Shown piece by piece: positions 59,701-64,000 of a DNA stretch of 64,000 nucleotides. The notes under the pieces are model-generated. The model made no database searches, had not been told where the DNA came from, and worked only from the letters and a program-made list of their open reading frames with translations. The translations under genes were made by a program, and so were the position numbers. Numbering within the stretch: the first letter of the stretch is position 1; the number at the start of each line of letters is the position of its first letter. This DNA comes from Phycisphaerae bacterium (lineage in GTDB: Bacteria; Planctomycetota; Phycisphaerae; JAJVII01): assembly GCA_022072085.1 (NCBI GenBank), contig JAJVII010000014.1, positions 1-64,000 of the forward strand, read 5' to 3'.

Positions 59701-60269
59701 GCGAGCCCGCCGCCGACATCCCTGTCGCCCCCGGCCCCCTCGACGCGCATCCCGGCGTCAAGGTGCTGCGCGAACGGTTCGGCGACGCCGGCCTGGACCC
59801 GCGCGACACGATCGTGCGCGGCCGGGCGATCGGCATGCCCACGGTCACGCTGGCCCGCGACGTGCTGGAGGAGGCGATGGGGCTGCTCAAGAGCGACCCG
59901 CGCGCGGCGTTCGACCAGCTCACCGAGCTGACCTGCGTGGACTACCTGAAGTTCCCCCAGGTGCAGCCCGGGCGGTTCGGCGTGACCTACGGCCTGCTCT
60001 CGACGACGCTGAACCATCGGCTGTGGGCCAAGGTGTTCGTCAACGAGTCAGACCTGTCGGTCCCGTCGGTGACCAGCCTGTGGAAAGGGGCCAACTGGCT
60101 GGAGCGCGAGGTGTTCGATCTGTTCGGGGTCGTCTTTGAGGGCCACCCGGACCTGCGTCGCATCCTGACGCCGGCCGGCTTCAAGGACTTCCCGCTGCGA
60201 AAGGATTTTCCGCTGACGGGCAAGGGATGGCGCGAGTCGTTCCGGCCGGTGACGCGGGACGAGGCGTGA
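59697..60269 (+). CDS. nuoC: NADH-quinone oxidoreductase subunit C
   Basis: A 190-residue 30-kDa-type subunit. [20 protein letters not shown] and the closing [16 protein letters not shown] are the signature motifs. It is separate from nuoD, unlike the fused NuoCD of enterobacteria. A word repeat lies between it and nuoD. Confidence 0.95.
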   Translation: MSEPAADIPVAPGPLDAHPGVKVLRERFGDAGLDPRDTIVRGRAIGMPTVTLARDVLEEAMGLLKSDPRAAFDQLTELTCVDYLKFPQVQPGRFGVTYGLLSTTLNHRLWAKVFVNESDLSVPSVTSLWKGANWLEREVFDLFGVVFEGHPDLRRILTPAGFKDFPLRKDFPLTGKGWRESFRPVTRDEA

Positions 60270-60308
60270 GGAGTTAGAGGCTAGAGGTCAGAGGCTAGAG
60301 GCTGGTTC
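60270..60308 (+). repeat. TAGAGGCTAGAGGTCAGAGG word
   Basis: Tandem TAGAGGCTAGAGG words directly after the nuoC stop; one arm only. Related to the GGGGTCAGG family. Confidence 0.6.
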
Positions 60309-60336
60309 CTGCTGGCCCTTGGTTCCCGGGATCCGC

Positions 60337-61575
60337 ATGGCGTTCAAGCTGCAACCCGCTTCCGACACGCTGCTGGGCTCGACCCTTGGGGACGAGTCGC
60401 TGGGCGACCGCTGGGTGCTCAATTTCGGGCCGCAGCACCCGGCCACGCACACCACGCTTCAGCTCGTGCTCGAGCTGGACGGCGAGGTGGTCGTCGGCTG
60501 CACGCCGCACATCGGCTACCTGCACAGCGGGTTCGAGAAGCAGGGCGAGCACCTGAACTACAACCAGTATGTCGTCATCACCGACCGGATGAACTACCTC
60601 TCGCCGATGGCCAACAACCTGGCTTGGCATTACGCGGTCGAGAAGCTCTTCGGCGTCGTGCCGCCGCGGCGCTGCCAGTACATCCGCGTGCTGATGGCGG
60701 AACTGGCCCGCATCGCCGACCACCTGGTGAGCATCGGCACCGCGGCGCTGGACCTGGGGGCGATGACCGGGTTCGTCTACGGCTTCGAGGAGCGCGAGAC
60801 GATCTACGATCTGATGGAGATCGCCTCGGGCTCGCGCTACAACACCAGCTACTCGCGGCTGGGCGGGCTGATGTACGATCTGCCCGACGCGTTCTGGCCC
60901 AGGCTGGACGAGTTGTTCGATCGCCTGCCGCCGATCGTGGACGACATCGAGAAGCTGCTCAACCGCAACCGCATCTTCATCGAGCGGACCCGCGGCGTCG
61001 GCGTGATCGGCAGGGAGGAGGCGATCAACTGGTCGCTCACCGGCCCGATCGCCCGGGCCTCCGGCGTCCGCCGCGACCTGCGCAAGGACGAGCCGTACTT
61101 CGTCTACGACGAGCTGGAGTTCAAGGTCCCGCTGGCCGATGGCGGCGACTGCTTCGCCCGCTATCTCGTTCGGCTGGAGGAGATCCGCCAGTCGATGGGC
61201 ATCGTCCGCCAGTGCCGCGAGGGGATGCCCCCCGGCCCGGTCAACGCCGAGCCGGAGGTGAAGGTCACCCTGCCCGGCAAGGACGAGGTCTACGGGTCGA
61301 TCGAAGGGCTGATCCACCACTTCGAGATCGTGATGACCAATCGCGGTTTCGTCGCCCCGATCGGCGAAGCCTACGGCGCCAACGAGACGGCCAACGGCGA
61401 GCTGGGATACTACGTGGTGGCTGACGGGAGCCCGCGGCCGTACCGGTCGCGCTGCCGCCCGCCGAGCTTCATCAACTATTCGGTGTTCCCCGAGCTGATC
61501 GTGGGGCACCAGATTTCCGACGTGCCCGCGGTGCTGGGCAGCCTGAACATCATCGCGGCGGAACTGGACCGGTAG
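60337..61575 (+). CDS. nuoD: NADH-quinone oxidoreductase subunit D
   Basis: A 412-residue 49-kDa-type subunit forming the quinone pocket. NFGPQHPATHTTLQLVLELD, HIGYLHSGFEKQGEH and the C-terminal RCRPPSFINYSVFPE are diagnostic. ATG 60337 is chosen; the frame extends to TTG 60319, but that would start inside the repeat-flanked leader. Confidence 0.96.
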   Translation: MAFKLQPASDTLLGSTLGDESLGDRWVLNFGPQHPATHTTLQLVLELDGEVVVGCTPHIGYLHSGFEKQGEHLNYNQYVVITDRMNYLSPMANNLAWHYAVEKLFGVVPPRRCQYIRVLMAELARIADHLVSIGTAALDLGAMTGFVYGFEERETIYDLMEIASGSRYNTSYSRLGGLMYDLPDAFWPRLDELFDRLPPIVDDIEKLLNRNRIFIERTRGVGVIGREEAINWSLTGPIARASGVRRDLRKDEPYFVYDELEFKVPLADGGDCFARYLVRLEEIRQSMGIVRQCREGMPPGPVNAEPEVKVTLPGKDEVYGSIEGLIHHFEIVMTNRGFVAPIGEAYGANETANGELGYYVVADGSPRPYRSRCRPPSFINYSVFPELIVGHQISDVPAVLGSLNIIAAELDR

Positions 61576-61665
61576 GGAGTGTCGAGTGCGGAGTGCTGAG
61601 TGCGGAGTGAGGAGGGGCGGCTGAATGGCGCCGTGATTCCGAATTCAGCACTCCTCATTCATGAG
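61576..61665. repeat. GTGCGGAGTGCTGAGTGCGGAG inverted word repeat
   Basis: GAGTGTCGAGTGCGGAGTGC and TGAGTGCGGAGTGAGG oppose GATTCCGAATTCAGCACTCC and TCATTCATGAGG. It lies between nuoD and nuoE. Confidence 0.7.
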
Positions 61666-61673
61666 GTTGATCC

Positions 61674-62192
61674 GTGGCCTGGAAGGCGACTGACATTCGC
61701 GGGGTGGACGTCGAGGCGCAGGAGACGCCGGCGCTGTCGGAGCAGACGGTGTCGGAGATCCGGGCGCTGTTCGATCGCTACCCGACGCGGCAGGCGGTGC
61801 TGCTGCCGGCGCTGCACCTGGCCCAGGCGCAGATCGGCTACCTGCCGCCCAAGGCGCTGCTGGAGATCGCCGGGCTGCTGGAACTGGCCCCGGCCCAGGT
61901 GCTGGACGTGGTCACGTTCTACGAGATGTACTGGCGGCAGCCGAAGGGCAGGAAGCTCATCCAGGTCTGCCGCTCGATGAGTTGCGAGTTGTGCGGCCAG
62001 GTCGGCCTGCTGGATGCGATCAAGGCCAAGCTCGGCATCGAGGAGGGCCAGACGACCCCCGACGGCCAGTTCACCCTGATCGCCGTCGAGTGCCTGGCGG
62101 CCTGCGACAAGGCCCCGGTCGTGCTGGTCAACGAAACGCTGCACGAAAAGGTGGCGGTCAAGGACCTTGATGAGATTCTCAAGCCGGAGTGA
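61674..62192 (+). CDS. nuoE: NADH-quinone oxidoreductase subunit E
   Basis: A 172-residue 24-kDa-type subunit with a [2Fe-2S] cluster. Ligands are CRSMSC near residue 100 and CLAAC near residue 143, as in the thioredoxin-like family. GTG 61674 has GAGG upstream. It pairs with NuoF, encoded next, for NADH oxidation. Confidence 0.94.
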   Translation: MAWKATDIRGVDVEAQETPALSEQTVSEIRALFDRYPTRQAVLLPALHLAQAQIGYLPPKALLEIAGLLELAPAQVLDVVTFYEMYWRQPKGRKLIQVCRSMSCELCGQVGLLDAIKAKLGIEEGQTTPDGQFTLIAVECLAACDKAPVVLVNETLHEKVAVKDLDEILKPE

Positions 62193-62325
62193 AAGATCAA
62201 CACGAAGGGCCGCGAACAGGAACACGAAGGACCACGAAGCTGGAATTGACAGTCAAGAAAGAAGAAGCAGAAGCATCCTTCGTGGCCCTCAGTGAGCGTC
62301 TTCGTGAGCCTTCGTGTTAGACGGT
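62193..62325. repeat. CAACACGAAGG / CCTTCGTGTT inverted word repeat
   Basis: ATCAACACGAAGGGCCGCGA and AACACGAAGGACCACGAAG oppose CCTTCGTGGCCCTCAG, CTTCGTGAGCC and TTCGTGTTAG. Between nuoE and nuoF; same family as 20920-21072. Confidence 0.8.
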
Positions 62326-62328
62326 GCC

Positions 62329-63633
62329 ATGCCTGACTACGAACCCATCCTGACCGCCGGCGTCGCCCGCACGGACATCGACGTGCGGACGCTGGAGGGG
62401 TATCGCGCCGTGGGCGGCTGGGCGACCTTCGCCCGGGCGATCCGCGAGACCCAGCCGGGGCAGATCATCCAGACGGTGATCGACTCAGGGCTCCGCGGGC
62501 GCGGCGGGGCGGGGTTCCCGGCCGGCCAGAAGTGGAAGTTCCTGCCCGCTGACCACCCCGGCCCGTTCTACCTGGTCGTCAACGGCGACGAGAGCGAGCC
62601 CGGCACATTCAAAGACCGCCTGCTGATGGAGCGCAACCCGCATCTGGTGCTGGAGGGCATCGCGATCGCTGCCTACGCGACGCGGGCCCGCTACGCCTAC
62701 GTTTACCTCCGCGGCGAGTTCCACAGGCCCTACGCCGTGATGGCCAAGGCCGTCGCCGAGTGCTACGCCGCCGGGCTGTTCGGCCAGCACATCAGCGGCG
62801 GCGACTACTCGCTGGACGTCCAGCTCCACCGCGGCGCGGGGGCCTACGTCTGCGGCGAGGAGACGGGCCTGCTGGAGAGCCTGGAAGGCAAACGCGGCTG
62901 GCCCCGCATCAAGCCGCCGTTCCCCGCGGTCAAGGGGGCGTTCGGCAAGCCGACGGTCATCAACAACATCGAAACGCTCTCCTGCGTGCGCGGCATCGTC
63001 GAGCGCGGCGCGGAGTGGTTCAAGAGCATCGGCCCGGCCCACTCGACCGGCCCCAAGCTGATCGGCCTGAGCGGCCACGTCAACACGCCCGGCGTGTGGG
63101 AGATGCCGATGGGCATTTCCCTCCGCGAGCTGATCGAGAAGTACGGCGGCGGTATGCGCGGCGGCAAGGCGTTCAAGAGCTGCATCCCCGGCGGCGCGTC
63201 GGTCGGTTTCCTCACCCCCGACCAGATCGACATGACGATGGACTTCGAGGGGCCGCGGAAGTGCGGCCTGCTCGGCCTGGGCACCGCGTGCGCCGCGGTC
63301 ATGGACGAGACGGTCGAGATTCCGCGGATCCTCTACAACATCGCGCGGTTCTTCAGCCACGAGAGTTGCGGCCAGTGCACACACTGCCGCGAGGGGACCG
63401 GCTGGATGGAAAAGACGCTGCTGCGGCTGCTCGCCGGCGGCGGCGACCGCGGCGACCTGGACCTGGTCCGCAAGCTGGCCGACAGCATGGGCATGATGCC
63501 CGGCATGAGCATCTGCGGCCTGGCCGACGGCGCCGCCTGGCCGATCAAGACGGCGATCGACAAGTTCCGCGGCGAGTTCGAGGCGCTCTGCGCCCCGCGC
63601 CGCAAGGCGATCCCGGCCCCGGCGGGGCACTGA
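62329..63633 (+). CDS. nuoF: NADH-quinone oxidoreductase subunit F
   Basis: A 434-residue 51-kDa-type subunit that binds FMN and NADH. GLRGRGGAGFPAGQKW, NGDESEPGTFKDR and CGEETGLLESLEGKRG form the nucleotide and flavin sites. ESCGQCTHCREGTGWM gives three ligands of the [4Fe-4S] cluster N3. ATG 62329 directly follows the repeat. Confidence 0.96.
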   Translation: MPDYEPILTAGVARTDIDVRTLEGYRAVGGWATFARAIRETQPGQIIQTVIDSGLRGRGGAGFPAGQKWKFLPADHPGPFYLVVNGDESEPGTFKDRLLMERNPHLVLEGIAIAAYATRARYAYVYLRGEFHRPYAVMAKAVAECYAAGLFGQHISGGDYSLDVQLHRGAGAYVCGEETGLLESLEGKRGWPRIKPPFPAVKGAFGKPTVINNIETLSCVRGIVERGAEWFKSIGPAHSTGPKLIGLSGHVNTPGVWEMPMGISLRELIEKYGGGMRGGKAFKSCIPGGASVGFLTPDQIDMTMDFEGPRKCGLLGLGTACAAVMDETVEIPRILYNIARFFSHESCGQCTHCREGTGWMEKTLLRLLAGGGDRGDLDLVRKLADSMGMMPGMSICGLADGAAWPIKTAIDKFRGEFEALCAPRRKAIPAPAGH

Positions 63634-63945
63634 AGAGAAGAGGGCAAAGAACAACACGAAGGGCCACGAACGGGAGCACGAAGAGCACGGAGAAGAAAAG
63701 AAGGGATTGCTCGCAGATTACGCAGATTACGCTGATTGTGGGAAGACGGGAGAGAACCGCGAATGAACACGAATGGACGCCAATCGGAAAGAGAGCATGC
63801 GAATACTCTCATTCGTGTTCATTCGCGTCCGTTCGCGGTTGTCGTCTCTTCTCTTCCAGCAAATCTGCGTAATCAGCGGATGCCCTCTCTTCTCTCGTCT
63901 TCTCTTCTCCGTGTTCTCTGTGCCTCGGTGGTGAGACCGATACGA
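63634..63945. repeat. Compound word-repeat block between nuoF and nuoG
   Basis: A 310-base gene-free block. It nests several families: AACACGAAGGGCCACGAACG, CAGATTACGCAGATTACGC with AATCTGCGTAATCAGCGG, GCGAATGAACACGAATGGAC with TCATTCGTGTTCATTCGCG, and GTGTTCTCTGTGCCTCGG. The arms nest outward to inward, so the whole block can fold as one long irregular hairpin. Confidence 0.8.
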
Positions 63946-63947
63946 TG

Positions 63948-64000
63948 AGCGTGAAGCTGAAATTTAAGATCGACGGCGTCGAGCATGAGGCCCCCGAGGG
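63948..64000 (+). CDS. nuoG: NADH-quinone oxidoreductase subunit G, start only
   Basis: Only the first 17 codons are in the window (MSVKLKFKIDGVEHEAP). They match the N-terminal [2Fe-2S] ferredoxin-like domain of NuoG, and the position after nuoF supports this. Cluster cysteines would lie beyond the window edge. Confidence 0.75.

Overview
This is a very GC-rich window (roughly two thirds G+C). Its gene content suggests a Planctomycetota bacterium, most likely of the Phycisphaerae grade. The pointers are a large set of FTLIELL-type prepilins (one of the H-X9-DG kind), heme synthesis by the siroheme (Ahb) route, futalosine menaquinone genes, a pyrophosphate-type phosphofructokinase, REP/RAYT elements and many word-like inverted repeats between genes. 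The taxonomic call is an inference; no rRNA is present.

Layout. (i) 1-6.5 kb, plus strand: surface-sugar genes, namely a SPASM protein cut by the window edge, neuA-, neuB- and neuC-like nonulosonate genes, a lipid kinase and kdsA. (ii) 6.5-9.2 kb: a RAYT transposase between two inverted REP copies, then metK divergent from a hicBA toxin-antitoxin pair. (iii) 9.2-14.4 kb, minus: gatB, gatA and gatC interrupted by a GNAT gene and a Cys-rich orphan, then rpmB. (iv) 15-26 kb, minus: a pseudopilus/type IV pilus system with five prepilin-like proteins, a pseudopilin-tailed lipoprotein, GspF/PilC, two PilB-type motors and PilT. (v) 26-40 kb: lipoproteins, hydrolases, a sulfotransferase, mqnC and mqnA, beta-propeller proteins, a GH13 phosphorylase-like enzyme and another prepilin. 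(vi) 40.4-40.8 kb: a gene-free array of hairpins ending in a minus-strand terminator, the best candidate for something undescribed. (vii) 41-46 kb: SDR, thiamine-binding-like protein, flavin reductase, two double-domain siroheme decarboxylase-like genes, smpB and tRNA-Gln. (viii) 46-53.5 kb: sugar metabolism (rpiB, galK, PPi-type pfk, SIS protein, ROK glucokinase, pgl). (ix) 53.4-58.3 kb: a hairpin-rich MITE-like element, a DUF134 regulator with a NifX-like partner, ahbD and ahbC. (x) 58.7-64 kb: nuoABCDEF and the first codons of nuoG.

How the parts fit. Siroheme decarboxylase-like proteins (42.7-44.9 kb) with AhbC and AhbD (54.9-57.4 kb) would convert siroheme to heme. MqnA and MqnC feed menaquinone synthesis, and the Nuo complex would reduce that quinone. 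Glucokinase, PPi-PFK, 6-phosphogluconolactonase and RpiB cover upper glycolysis and the pentose phosphate pathway. NeuA/B/C and KdsA point to acidic nine- and eight-carbon sugars on the cell surface.

Intergenic DNA is unusual. More than twenty gaps hold short tandem words followed by their reverse complement, in several unrelated families. They sit even inside the nuo operon and run into the ends of some coding sequences.
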